From Lamellibrachia columna (lineage: Eukaryota; Annelida; Polychaeta; Sabellida; Siboglinidae): a DNA stretch of 64,000 nt. The stretch spans positions 17,030,522 through 17,094,521 of the forward strand of contig OY759269.1 of the NCBI GenBank assembly GCA_963662155.1, given 5' to 3'. The translations under genes and the position numbers were made by a program. Positions 14,001 to 22,874 of the stretch are shown piece by piece (the stretch's first letter is position 1; each line of letters starts with the position of its first letter). The notes below the pieces were generated by a model. That model searched no databases and was not told where the DNA came from. It worked only from the letters and a program-made list of their open reading frames with translations.

Positions 14001-17000
14001 GAATAAATAGTCACCAAGGACCAAGAACCATACAAACTCGTATCATGAATAAATACTCATCAAGGACCAAGAACCATACAGACCCGTACCATAAATAAAT
14101 GGTCATTAAGGACCAATAAACATACAGATCTGTGGAACTGGAACCTTGACAGCACTAACACTTACCTTCTGGAAGACACTGTGTATGATACTGCCGTACA
14201 GCATGTGGACATTTCTCCCTTCACAACCCTAAAGTCAACAAGAGGTTTCTTATGTAATTCTTCAACTTTAACCCAAAAACAATCTACATTTTTTACCATC
14301 TTTGAATGCTTCAGATTGTAAAAAAAATTTCTACCAATATAAATGAAACAAGACCTAATTTAATATTTCTCACATTTTAAGTGTTTCAAGTTATATTTAC
14401 ATTTACAAACAGGCAACAGAACATGTATCATTAGGCGATCTTAATCTCATAAGGTAAATATGGTTACCTTGAATTTCTCATTCAATATTGACCTGAAAAA
14501 TAAAGACAAACAGGAAATTAGACACACTGTTATAACGTCTGATGTATTTGTTCATGATCAGTTTTATTTTTTCCATATTAACCGTTGAACCCCGACCTGA
14601 AAAATATTGATTCAATGATGTAGTAGTATTATGTAATTTTTTACTCAAATTATTTATTAGAAATAATACCATAAATATGATATTATCAAATAATGTCATA
14701 TTTCTTTGCCATTATGTACCTTAATATGCAGAAATTAGACAAAACTGCTCTAAAATAGATGTTTTTTGGCATTGAGTATGTCTATAGTTGTACTGTTCAC
14801 ATACTTTTATTTCAACATGGAATTGATAATAGTAGTATTATGTAATTTTTTACTCAAATTATTCATTATAAATAATACCATAAATATATTATCAAATAAT
14901 GTCATATTTCTTTGCCATTATGTACCTTAATATGCAGAAATTAGACAAAACTGCTCTAAAATAGATGTTTTTTGGCATTGAGTATGTCTATAGTTGTCCT
15001 GTTCACATACTTTTATTTCAACATGGAATTGATAATAGTAGTATTATGTAATTTTTTACTCAAATTATTCATTATAAATAATACCATAAATATGATGTTA
15101 TCAAAAAATTTCATATTTCTTTGCCATTATGTACCTTAATATGCAGAAATTAGACAAAACTGCTCTAAAACAGATGTTTTTTGGCATTGAGTATGTCTAT
15201 AGTTGTACTGTTCACATACTTTTATTTCAACATGGAATTGGTAATAGTAGTATTATGTAATTTTTTACTCAAATTATTCATTATAAATAATACCATAAAT
15301 ATAATGTTATCAAAAAATTTCATATTTCTTTGCCATTATGTACCTTAATATGCTGAAATTAGACAAAACTGCTCTAAAATAGATGTTTTTTGGCATTGAG
15401 TATGTCTATAGTTGTCCTGTTCACATACTTTTATTTCAACAAGGAATTGGTATTTTGGAATTGGTATTTTTTTAGGTGGAATTGGTAATTCGTGTGTAAA
15501 TGACATAATTTTAATGACCCCAAGTCTGAAAGCAATGCGTCTATCTACCATGTTTATATTTCCACACAACTGCAGTTAATCTGCATGTAAGTTGAGTCAC
15601 TAGAGCGATGAACTTACTTTCTCATACAGAACACACCGGACACCACAGCCGTTCCAGATATCAGCAGATCCGGATTCACAACTATCAAGTTCTGTGTGTC
15701 AGTAATCGTGCAGACATTGTTCAAGTTAAAACTGCCTAATACGTTAACTATGTCCCCTACGTCAATATGAGTGTGAAACCTGTAATTAGAACAAACACGA
15801 TAGTTGTTTTCATGCAACATATTATATATAGCAAATACTCAGACAGACAGAGTGGCTAGCAATGTGATATCTTAAGCCAAATACAAAAGCACACAGTAAC
15901 AAACAACAGGTTTTAGACAAGAGTATAAATGGATTATAAAATTACAGTTACCCCTCATTATTGCCTACATGTTTCTTTTGAGAATGCTGCACTGTATAAC
16001 TGCATCCATTATAAAGAGTTACAATAAATTATTTGCATTTCATCTAGTGTTAGACTTTATATAGTGGCACGTTTAACCTTGAATTTGATAAAATATACAT
16101 TGATGGTAGGAGAGTGTCATAAGGTAGGGAGATCACAGTAATATAACATAATTGGACTCTTGCCTACTGAAGTCTATAGCTACTGATTTTCTCACCAGAA
16201 TCCTTGAAGTACAACTGTCTTGACCACGTTGTCAATGTCGCCCTTCACTATCAACTCGACGTCTTCCCTGAAATGACAACCCAAGATCACTACAACGATC
16301 ACTAGCAAGTACTAATTCACTATTCTGTCAATCATTACAGAAATTAGATATCGTATATTCGTTTAGATTTCTTAAAATCCTGGTTTACTCTAGATGAATT
16401 GATATAATGTGTAAACTTTTTCTGAGGTCACTACATCAAATGTTTTTTTACAAAATAAACATTATTTTGGCCACATATTATGGAACAGCTATGTCATTGT
16501 GCGCATGTTCTTGCATACACAATTAATAATAAAAATTGTACTACATTTCAAAATTTAGTGGCAAGACTAGAACAGAATTCAAGGCCAGTTTACATGATGG
16601 ATTTGTGCCCAAATTGGTCGGGTGAGAATAAGTCACAACATTGTACTGCATGACAAAATTATGTGTGCATTACATTACTAGCACAACATATTGACTAGTG
16701 CCACTCCCGACTTGAACTTTCATGAAAGCTCACAATGGGACGACTTGCTGTAGGTCACTGACTGGCCACTGCTTCAAAACTGTGACCAACTGTCGTTCAA
16801 ATGGGACCCTGCCCAAATTCCAGTGACACAATCGTAGACACATATTGGCCTCGCTAATCGTTCTCACCAGGTTGTTTTGACTGCTATTTCGTAAGACAAA
16901 GATGACCAACAAATTTTGCGTCCCACCTGTGCTTTGAGACACCAAGAACACGATGTCTTCCAAAGACCTGACATGGAGAACCTGCGGTCGCTGGCGGAAT

Positions 17001-20000
17001 GTCTTCGCATCTCTTTACAGTGACATTGCTGGTTCAAGAACGATCAACAGAAACATTTTATCAAAATAGATTCTCGAGGCTGTCAGAAAGAAAAATTACA
17101 AGAAAATATGTGGAACAAATCTGTAGATTGACAGTTACAGAAACTTTGTACTAAGTAATAGTTAGCTGCTGAACACTTGTGAATTGTTAATATTATACTT
17201 ACAAAGTATTAGTTTAATTTAAATTACTTACCAGCAACTAGTTTAATAAGCTATGCAATACACAACCTTTTTAAACTAACAAAGTCTAACAAATACAATA
17301 ACCAAACAATTTGTAATTTGCTGTTTGTTTTGGAAATATCTGGGGACACAAATCACTTTATAGTATAGACTACTCTATCCAGCTGATAACGTGCAAGAAA
17401 CAGTTGACAATCCTTACCTGCTTCTTGGTGGAAAAGTCTTGAAAGGAGACAATTTCTCAAAGTCACAATTCAGTTCATTTTCCAAACTATCGTCAAGCTG
17501 GAAGTTCCTCATCAAAGTACTGTCCAGATCATCGGTGGGTTTAGCGAACTCATCTCTGGGTTGGGACGAGGTATCATTTTCACTAATCACATGACACGCT
17601 GACAAAGATTGTGAGACATTGGTGTTGTTTGACAAGCTTTCTTTTGTTTCTGTATTTACATCATTGGTATCCACTACGATGTTCCTGAGATCTTGTCTGC
17701 TCTTTATTCCTTCTGCTTTTAAAGCCTGCATCTCTTCTTCTCTCATTTCTCCATTTTCCTTATTGCTGCAATTCTGTAGCATTGTCTTTGTTGTTTTACT
17801 AATTTTGGACCGTTTTGACACTTTCAAGTTTCTTACTACAACAGCAGAATTCCCTCGATGTGGAGCAAGCTCTTTCATGATTTCATCAAGCGATGTATCG
17901 CCACCTGGTGTCGCCATGGCAACAGTGCAGGATGGCGCGAGATCAGATGGAATGTTTGCTTTCATATGATTTCTGTCGGCTCTCAGTTTTGGCACACTGG
18001 GCGATATTTGGCATTTCTTCTCGAACGGTGACTGGGTAATTGCAAACTGCTCTTTTAGTTCGGTAAGTATATCCATCAAGTCTGAATCACCGGCATTACC
18101 CCTGGGTACTGATGCCGCAGAACCATTTCTGCCATCATCACCGATCTCCATGTGCCTCGATGAAACATGATCACAGTTCTGTTTGTATTGTTCACCATCT
18201 TCTTCATCCTCTTCTTTGGGGCGGTCATCTTTCAGAACTGCCACCGCATTCGTGCTGCCAGGTCGTCTTTGCTCGGATCCGTGCTGCAATTTCAGTTCAG
18301 ACAAAATATCACCCAATGCAGTGTCCCTTTGGTGTAAGTCTTCCAGTGATGTCTTTGCAGTGGGAGTTGATTTCCGCTGGCTATTCCATCTGAATGGGTG
18401 GTACTCCTCATCAACATCACATGCGTCTTCTTTCTGTATGTCCTCATCTGTTGATTCTCTGCCTTTCTGTCCATCACCAGACCCTACTTTCACTCCCATG
18501 TTCCCACCATCTGATCCCATTTTGCGACCCGGTCTTTTCCCTTCCCCAGGCAAGCTGCTTGGTGCTTCAGTTTTTAGGTCTTTCCCCGGAGAAATATTCC
18601 CTTTTGTAGCTGAAGGGATCTGACAACCTGCTGTGGATACTCGTCCGGCTTGCATATCCAGCTTTGTCTTGGTTCTCGCCAAAGCATGTCTCGACACCCC
18701 CAATGTTCCGGCTACCCTTTTAGGGTTGGGAGACATGCCCTTAACAGATCCCCTCTTCACACCACCCCCGTTCCAACCAGACATGTTTATCACATTAGAC
18801 GACTGAACAATATCAACACCAGTCTCCACCAGCGCAGACCGAAAGGTTTCATCTTTCGAATTCCATTTGGGAACTGCATTCCCACTGCCCAGTTCCCGAG
18901 CTAAAACAACTGAACTACTGCACCGCTTTTTCTGAGAATGCATTTTCTTGGCAACTGGTTTCTTGTGTATCCTGCCCGCATTTCCCAAACTTGACGAAGA
19001 CGAGAGAAAGCTTCGACTGCTGAAGGTTTTTCTTGTGCTGGAGATTTTCCCAGGTGCACTATCTGGGGTGTCAGGTATAATATCTGGACTGGCATCGGGT
19101 TGATTGGTCACCCCTTTACCATCAGGGGTCATCAATATCTGTCTCGGGGTAATTGAAGAAATCTTGTTTTTGCTCTGCAGTCCATCACCAGCTGTATTCA
19201 CGACCATATTTTCCTGAGTTTCAGGAATGCTTGAGACAACATCTTTACCCATGGGGCTAATCAATATTTGTCTCTCTGGCTGGGGTGCTACTGAAGAAAT
19301 ATGTTTTACATTTTTGCTCTGAGGTCCATTTCCTGCAGATTTTGCAGTCATAACTTCCTGAATTTCAGGAATGCTTGACATAGCATCTGTTGCTTTCTGA
19401 AGACTCTTTTGTCGACTCTGTCGGTCCCGCTTCACTTCCCTCAACTGTTTCGCACTTGAAGAGTATTTTGACTTTGCAACTTTATCTTTCGGTGAATCAA
19501 ACTCGGTAATGTTTAATTTGGAAAAACCACATGGTTTCGCAGCAGGATCAGCATCACCTTGACAGGAGTCAGATTTACACTTAGTCCCTAGTTTCAAGGC
19601 AGCAGATACCTTGGTCGAACCACAAGACAATGTTGTTTTCCCGAATTGTTTTAGCTTTGGCGTTGCCCCTACAATTACACAGTCATCATCAATGTCACCA
19701 TGGCAACCAGATGACACCTGGTGGACACCGGAGGCAACTTCTGTTGTCTTGGAAACAGTCTTGCCGGTTGAAGTTTTCCCAATTTGAGTAAAGAGAGAGC
19801 TTTGCTGTCCATGTGAAGTCTTTTTGTTGCTGGAGCCATTCTGAAATCAACACCAACACTGGTAGGTATCATTTAATATTATTTAGTAAGAAATATAAAG
19901 TACTAAGTTATGAGAAATAATAGTTTGTTTTTTAAAAATTCAAAGTTTTACTTAATTAAGTAATTAAAACAATTTAAATTAAATTAAAAAGTAACTTTAG

Positions 20001-20344
20001 TATGGTTCACAAACTTGGCTACATAGGCTCTGTGACTTGGCAAATTTCAGAAAAAAAGAACTGACTGACACATACCTGAAAGAACATTGATATTGTCTTC
20101 TGTTTTCCATCTTTACCAATATCCCTTTGCTGCAAAACATAACAGACTGCCATGAATAGCTGTTCACATTACATGTTTCATTGGAGAGTACATTCAAAAG
20201 TCCATATTGGCAATAAATACAACCTTAAATACTACTAATGAATAAAAGAAATATTTATTTGTGATAATTACTTACAATGCGCAAAGAATGCAGATATAAA
20301 ACATTATGCATAAATGATATCATAATGTTGTGACTAGCAACAGA

Positions 20345-20408
<64 letters not shown>

Positions 20409-20773
20409 TATATATAAACAAATAGTTAACAGAGCTCTGATATTTATACATGTATATGTATATGTATATATATATTATATATATATATATATATATATCA
20501 GAGCTCTGTTAACTATTTCTTTTAGCTTAGATCAAGCTGAAATTGTATAACTCTATAGGACATGTTATTGTTTTAATCAATTTGTAAATACGGATGTTGT
20601 TTGTTCACTACCAACTTGTTTTTAATACATTTAATATTACAAATGAAAGTACAAGGCTCATGTGTAATACTAATAGATAATATAATTAATCTCAAAGCCT
20701 GTACATGACAATTAAAAATTAACCCTTTTCATGTGAGAAACTATACACATACATTTTTTTTCACCTTCCCCAT
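1907..20773 (-). CDS. DNA2: DNA2 nuclease-helicase, 5' portion (18 coding exons)
   Basis: DNA2 cuts and unwinds 5' flaps during Okazaki-fragment maturation and resects DNA ends in repair; it acts in the nucleus and, in mammals, mitochondria. The spliced frame runs 20773-20765, 20129-20076, 19840-17418, 16267-16196, 15779-15618, 14492-14468, 14228-14166, 11466-11381, 9894-9775, 9436-9371, 8964-8922, 8188-8105, 7508-7391, 6843-6663, 4793-4605, 3208-3098, 2769-2632 and 2029-1907. All junctions are GT-AG and all phases agree (4,067 nt). Residues 1-829 hold a PIP box and a low-complexity region. Residues 830-1169 hold the RecB-like nuclease: D1035, E1054-x-K1056, the Q-x3-Y motif, and Fe-S cysteines C904, C1155, C1158 and C1164. 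Residues 1170-1355 match the segment leading to the helicase. The helicase exons lie off the left edge. The N-terminal region is about 800 residues longer than in human DNA2. Confidence 0.93.
2632..2769 (-). CDS. DNA2: DNA2 exon 18
   Basis: Encodes [20 protein letters not shown] and [16 protein letters not shown], matching human [25 protein letters not shown]. The acceptor at GTTTCAG|TCC is chosen because it alone keeps phase with exon 17. The upstream TCTAG|GTG would shift the frame. The donor is ACAG|GTATTT. Confidence 0.9.
3098..3208 (-). CDS. DNA2: DNA2 exon 17
   Basis: The acceptor is TTTCCAG and the donor is ACAGG|GTGAGT. It encodes [20 protein letters not shown] and so on, aligning with human SGSCIGNLIRMEHVKI. 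It starts and ends in phase 2. Confidence 0.9.
3225..3532. repeat. Interspersed repeat with internal hairpin, copy 2
   Basis: Second copy of the element at 228-525, inside the DNA2 intron between exons 16 and 17, starting about 17 bp after the exon 17 acceptor edge. The stem AACTGAAAAGTG (3382-3393) pairs with CACTTTTCAGTT (3421-3432). From 3,540 to 3,990 the intron is plain AT-rich sequence with no further structure. Confidence 0.75.
3996..4407. repeat. 19-bp minisatellite in DNA2 intron 16
   Basis: About 21 copies of a 19-bp unit (plus strand tacctggtgtccacaaagt) with few variants. On the DNA2 sense strand each unit holds CCAG|GTAACTTTG or CCAG|GTAACTCTG, close to a consensus 5' splice site. 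It lies about 200 nt downstream of the real donor of exon 16. The three reading frames are open across the array only because the unit lacks stops. Confidence 0.95.
4605..4793 (-). CDS. DNA2: DNA2 exon 16
   Basis: The acceptor is TGACAACAG and the donor is AGAG|GTATGA. It encodes [20 protein letters not shown] and [15 protein letters not shown], matching human [20 protein letters not shown] and the KKNHQNIWLMPA region. This joins the nuclease to the helicase half. Confidence 0.92.
4810..5820. other. DNA2 intron sequence without identified features
   Basis: AT-rich intronic DNA between exon 16 and a LINE fragment. I see no exon, tandem array or inverted repeat of note. Confidence 0.5.
5822..6095 (+). 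mobile_element. LINE reverse transcriptase C-terminal fragment
   Basis: The plus strand has broken frames with [13 protein letters not shown] and [13 protein letters not shown], then [13 protein letters not shown]. This is the typical order of the basic tail of LINE reverse transcriptases. Frames are interrupted. It is antisense within a DNA2 intron. Confidence 0.65.
6111..6666. repeat. 37-bp minisatellite in register with the exon 15 donor
   Basis: About 15 copies of a 37-bp unit (plus strand cctacctggagtatagtgag followed by caggtgagcagggtgtt). On the DNA2 sense strand each unit begins GTAGGAA and ends CTCCAG. The unit next to exon 15 starts exactly at the authentic donor (CAAAG|GTAGGAAACAGC). 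The plus strand of the same unit also reads CAG|GTGAGT or CAG|GTGAGC. Confidence 0.95.
6663..6843 (-). CDS. DNA2: DNA2 exon 15 (Fe-S cysteine cluster)
   Basis: The acceptor is TGGACAG and the donor is CAAAG|GTAGGA. It encodes [15 protein letters not shown] (human ELLKLRNQMAFSL), a divergent linker, then [11 protein letters not shown]. That gives three of the four Fe-S ligands with the C-x2-C-x5-C spacing of DNA2 (human CKYCSQIGNC). The fourth is C904 in exon 6. Confidence 0.92.
6850..7385. other. DNA2 intron 14, no identified features
   Basis: AT-rich intron between exons 14 and 15. I see no repeat or exon. Confidence 0.5.
7391..7508 (-). CDS. DNA2: DNA2 exon 14 (nuclease)
   Basis: The acceptor is GCCACCAG and the donor is AGAGGG|GTAACT. 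It encodes [28 protein letters not shown] and AGHANKR, matching human [20 protein letters not shown]. It carries the Y of the Q-x3-Y motif of RecB-type nucleases. Confidence 0.93.
7605..7835 (-). mobile_element. tRNA-derived SINE, copy 1
   Basis: Minus-strand copy of the SINE seen intact at 40.13-40.41 kb. The body shares the block with 'gacttctctgggaagcattc' and 'tttatacagctgagtgaact' (plus strand). The tRNA-like head at about 7,790-7,830 keeps an aged B box (CCCGGGTTTGAACC). It lies in DNA2 intron 13. Confidence 0.75.
8105..8188 (-). CDS. DNA2: DNA2 exon 13 (catalytic E-x-K)
   Basis: The acceptor is ATTTCCAG and the donor is GGCAG|GTGAGA, both phase 0. It encodes [20 protein letters not shown], matching human [21 protein letters not shown]1054 and K1056 are the catalytic E-x-K pair of the PD-(D/E)XK nuclease. 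Confidence 0.95.
8922..8964 (-). CDS. DNA2: DNA2 exon 12 (catalytic Asp)
   Basis: A 43-nt exon. The acceptor is TTTGCAG and the donor is ATGAAG|GTTTGT. It encodes [14 protein letters not shown], matching human FGLKGKIDVTVGVK. D1035 is the catalytic aspartate. Confidence 0.92.
9371..9436 (-). CDS. DNA2: DNA2 exon 11
   Basis: The acceptor is ATATTCAG and the donor is CCCAG|GTTAGT. It encodes [20 protein letters not shown], matching human VVKPMDIEESIWSPR before the KID motif. Confidence 0.9.
9650..9735 (+). mobile_element. CR1-like LINE 3' tail fragment
   Basis: Holds 'caatggcttccttgtcca', a diverged 'tatccatctg' block and 'ggcaatcttgttaaat', the same order as the 3' end of the LINE at 25.2 kb. 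A short, heavily truncated copy in DNA2 intron 10. Confidence 0.65.
9775..9894 (-). CDS. DNA2: DNA2 exon 10
   Basis: The acceptor is TTGTTCAG and the donor is CGAAG|GTACGG. It encodes [20 protein letters not shown] and so on, matching human [20 protein letters not shown], a helical part of the nuclease domain. Confidence 0.9.
10690..11191 (+). mobile_element. CR1-like LINE C-terminal fragment
   Basis: The plus strand reads [32 protein letters not shown], then [20 protein letters not shown] and [13 protein letters not shown]. This is the C-terminal region after the reverse transcriptase of a CR1-clade LINE, related to but distinct from the 25.2-28.1 kb element. An in-frame stop and truncation make it a relic. 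It is antisense within DNA2 intron 9. Confidence 0.75.
11381..11466 (-). CDS. DNA2: DNA2 exon 9
   Basis: The acceptor is GGCCGCAG and the donor is GAAAT|GTGAGT. It encodes [20 protein letters not shown] and VQSKFLHE. It aligns with human [20 protein letters not shown] by position and pattern. Confidence 0.85.
11815..12733. repeat. 46-bp minisatellite in DNA2 intron 8, left part
   Basis: About 20 copies of a 46-bp unit containing 'accatgaataaatagtcatc', 'aaggaccaagaaccatacag' and 'acccat'. The array is split by a hAT-type element at 12,734-13,897 and resumes at 13,898. Variants (agt/ggt before catc, accaag/accgag) alternate, hinting at a two-unit higher-order repeat. Confidence 0.95.
12734..13897. 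mobile_element. Non-autonomous hAT-type DNA transposon
   Basis: A 1,164-bp element. Its ends are perfect 18-bp terminal inverted repeats (CAGGGCTGGGTCCAATTA) and it is flanked by an identical 8-bp duplication, ACCCATAC, at 12726-12733 and 13898-13905. The 8-bp duplication and CAGGG-type ends are hallmarks of hAT elements. Both ends carry many subterminal AATTACAATTACA-like motifs, as transposase-binding regions often do. No transposase frame is present, so it depended on a partner. The intact ends and TSD suggest a fairly recent insertion. Confidence 0.92.
13898..14130. repeat. 46-bp minisatellite, right part
   Basis: About 5 further copies of the 46-bp unit that continue the array after the hAT insertion. 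They are more diverged than the left part. The array ends about 35 bp from exon 8. Confidence 0.9.
14166..14228 (-). CDS. DNA2: DNA2 exon 8
   Basis: The acceptor is GACTTTAG and the donor is CAGAAG|GTAAGT, phase 0 at both ends. It encodes [20 protein letters not shown] plus K, matching human RQMLIGTVLHEVFQK. The histidine is the conserved nuclease-domain H. Confidence 0.92.
14468..14492 (-). CDS. DNA2: DNA2 exon 7 (25-nt microexon)
   Basis: The acceptor is TTTTTCAG and the donor is TTCAAG|GTAACC. It encodes SILNEKFK, aligning with human AVLSETFR directly after the CMR cysteine motif. The phase needs one base from this exon to finish K907. It is easily missed by gene finders. Confidence 0.88.
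14618..15450. repeat. 206-209 bp tandem repeat, 4 copies, DNA2 intron 6
   Basis: Copies start near 14,618, 14,828, 15,036 and 15,244. Each holds 'agtagtattatgtaattttt', 'ttgccattatgtaccttaat' and 'gcattgagtatgtctatagt'. Copies differ at only a few sites, so the duplication is recent or homogenised. Confidence 0.92.
15618..15779 (-). CDS. DNA2: DNA2 exon 6 (OB-like part and first Fe-S Cys)
   Basis: The acceptor is AATTACAG and the donor is AGAAA|GTAAGT. It encodes [17 protein letters not shown], then [19 protein letters not shown]. The second part closely matches human [20 protein letters not shown], so C904 is the first Fe-S ligand. Confidence 0.94.
16196..16267 (-). CDS. DNA2: DNA2 exon 5
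   Basis: The acceptor is TCATTTCAG and the donor is TTCTG|GTGAGA. It encodes [20 protein letters not shown] and QGFW, which begins the conserved part of the protein. It fits the phase of exons 4 and 6 exactly. Confidence 0.88.
16270..17415. other. DNA2 intron 4
   Basis: Intron of about 1.15 kb with several short open frames on both strands. None has recognisable homology. No tandem repeat is seen. Confidence 0.5.
17418..19840 (-). CDS. DNA2: DNA2 exon 4, long low-complexity N-terminal region
   Basis: A single 2,423-nt exon encoding residues 22-829. It is rich in S, T, K, D and G with basic patches, so it is probably disordered. Visible internal structure: a two-copy repeat ([10 protein letters not shown] / [10 protein letters not shown], each followed by QSKN and QIL-x-(S/T)P), and three short acidic-hydrophobic motifs at 18325-18290, 18088-18053 and 17899-17864. 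Human DNA2 has no such extension. Disordered N-termini that bind partners are known from yeast Dna2, so a docking role is my inference. The frame is open upstream of 19717 to the acceptor at 19841 (TTTCAG|AATGG). Confidence 0.88.
20076..20129 (-). CDS. DNA2: DNA2 exon 3, PIP-box microexon
   Basis: A 54-nt exon encoding [18 protein letters not shown] (residues 4-21). The acceptor is TTTTGCAG and the donor is TTTCAG|GTATGT. Q13-x-x-I16-x-x-F19-F20 is a textbook PCNA-interacting (PIP) box. The length is a multiple of three and both introns are phase 0, so skipping would remove the PIP box without shifting frame. Confidence 0.88.
20340..20416. repeat. (TA)n microsatellite
   Basis: A run of TA dinucleotides in DNA2 intron 2, next to a long inverted repeat. 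Confidence 0.95.
20420..20518. repeat. 24-bp perfect inverted repeat with TA-rich loop
   Basis: Arm 20420-20443 (AAATAGTTAACAGAGCTCTG then ATAT) is the exact reverse complement of 20495-20518. The roughly 51-bp spacer is mostly TA. It could extrude as a cruciform, or be a very short MITE. Confidence 0.9.
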
Positions 20774-20839
20774 GGTGATGTCACTTTCACTTGATACCGC
20801 CAAGACAGCGATGTCAACATTGCAAAGCTGTAGCAATTT
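20765..20839 (-). CDS. DNA2: DNA2 exon 2, contains the start codon
   Basis: The acceptor is TTTTTCACAG and the donor is GGGAAG|GTGAAA. The last nine bases are ATGGGGAAG in the context ATCACCATGGGG, an ideal Kozak site. The same frame has no other ATG upstream. If joined to the candidate exon ending at 21935, it meets an in-frame TGA, so the start at 20773 is well supported. Bases 20839-20774 would be 5' UTR. Confidence 0.8.
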
Positions 20840-21934
20840 CTGTGAAAAACCAATTGAACAAAAGAAAATTGCTCGATAGTGAGTTTTTGTCAGATTCAAC
20901 AGAGTTCATGCAATGAGAGATGACACTGAATTATAACAAGTAACTATTTAACATAGTGATGTGTTTACTCTTAAATGTTTGTTATGGTCTCTTCTGTCCA
21001 GAACTGGTAGAACGTCTCTTGCAGGTGGCTTTGGCCAGAGTGCATCTGCACCAATTTAGAAGGTGATTCTATGACAGGCTTTTTTCATTTCCCTGTGTGG
21101 GATATTTTACTTCCCCTAATATAGACACAATGCAGAAGAGACCAACAGTTTCAGTGTCTCTTCTGAAAGCTGTGGTAAGAACAAAAAGTTTCAAACCCTG
21201 GTCCCCTTCACCGACAGTCCAACGCTCTACAACCACTGTCATCAGATCACCACATCGCACATCATCAACACATTTTCTAATTTCTAACATTTTCCTGCTA
21301 AGCGCAACAGTAACATTTAAAATATGTATTGACTATGCCTCAAAAGTCTAAGCCAAGAGTACAGTGTACAAATAATGTCTCGCTGTCAACAGAATGTAAA
21401 ATGAGGATTTATTTTGTTGAAAAAAATCAATCATGGTTGACAAATACTTTACCTACTTGCAAGGTGTGGTGGATATGCTGAAAACATGGCATTTACATAT
21501 GAAGGGGCCATTCACAATTGTTAAAGCGTCCTAATTCTCAGCCCCCCTCCCCCTCCCTGAATTTGTACTTTAAAATATTGATAATATTCCAGATAATTAG
21601 TATGCAGGTCTTGAAGAGTAAAAATAATTTATTATTTAAAAAAAAAATGTTTAGTCAAAAACGGCACATTCTAATGAGAAGCTCGAATTTGAGAATTTTG
21701 ACGCAGATTAGTATAACACTTAACAGCAAGTTCAATGAGTGAACAACATTTTCACATATTCAATATCACAATAACGTTGTCGTTGACATTCAGGATAATA
21801 CAACTTCATCAATTAGCGATCTGCACATTCGAGTATCAGCCGCTTAGTGTAGTAGTAGGCCTGTACCATGCGTCATGTCAACGTCGTTTTGTTTATATCA
21901 TATGCAACTGCAAGGCTAGCGAATGGTAGATTAC

Positions 21935-22030
21935 CTTGATATCGCTCACACAGCCTAAGCTCGACCAGATGATTACACAATTAAACAAGGTTTCTGAAAA
22001 CAGTGTGCTTCATCAAACTAACATTCTTGT
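21935..22030 (-). other. DNA2: Candidate DNA2 5' UTR exon
   Basis: A donor-like CAAG|GTAATC ends at 21935, and exon 2 has a strong acceptor, so at least one upstream non-coding exon is needed. Read through, this segment has a TGA in frame with no ATG before exon 2, as expected for a leader. The 5' limit and promoter are not visible; I see no clear TATA box. Confidence 0.4.
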
Positions 22031-22479
22031 GTTTTGTTGTCATGCAGAGCAATAGTTGGCCTTGCAAACTGCGATAGCAATTAACTTATCATCGGAATAA
22101 CCAACATAATTTCCCGCCGAATACGTACAATCGTGTACCGCCCTCTACCGGAGAGCACGAGAATTAGATAATTAGTTCCTGGTCTACCGTGTGGCGCCAC
22201 TATTCTGGCCACGGCGTCCAGTCAACAATTATAAAATATAAATTTATTACTAACGGAATAGGCTATTTGACAGGCTAATTATTTCTATAGAAACTGTTGG
22301 TATTGTTTCCGAATGTAATAAGTTAATTGAGAGATAATTACCGCATTAAATATCACATTCCCAGAAACCTAACATAATAACTACAAACCTACGAACTACC
22401 AAGTTACCCCATCTAGGGGGTTAATATAGGGTGTAACCCCTATTAATGTTGCTAGTTTGACCAATCGTAGCATACATTG

Positions 22480-22745
22480 CATCTACCGCACACGATGTTC
22501 CATGCTGTTTCTCACAGAGGGTTATCAATGAATGGAACAAACTGCCAAATGATTGCGTTAATGCTAGTAGGGTGAATATGTTTAAAAAATTAATTGACAG
22601 ATATCTGATAAGGGCGGGCTACACATAGATGAGCAAATTGTTGGACTCTCGATAAGCCAATGGCTTCCTTGTCCACTTGCCATCTGGAACTTGTTGTTTG
22701 AGATGGCAATCTTGTTAACTCTTGTTAAATCTTGTTAAATCAATG
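22480..22745 (+). mobile_element. CR1-like LINE 3' end fragment
   Basis: Near-identical in order to the 3' end of the 25.2 kb LINE: codons for RVINEWNKLPNDCVNAS, 'gggcgggctacacatagatg', 'ccttgtccacttgccatctg', and a tail of three TCTTGTTAA(AT) units. It is 5'-truncated and lies just upstream of DNA2. Confidence 0.85.
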
Positions 22746-22874
22746 GCGTGGTCAATAGTCTGTCCTTAACCGTTCATGTGGCTTCGTAGGTACTACGAAC
22801 TTATGCAACAAGACAATATTGGAATGTGGGAACCACCAACAATTAATTATTGTGTTGTTCTTCTATCGCATGGT

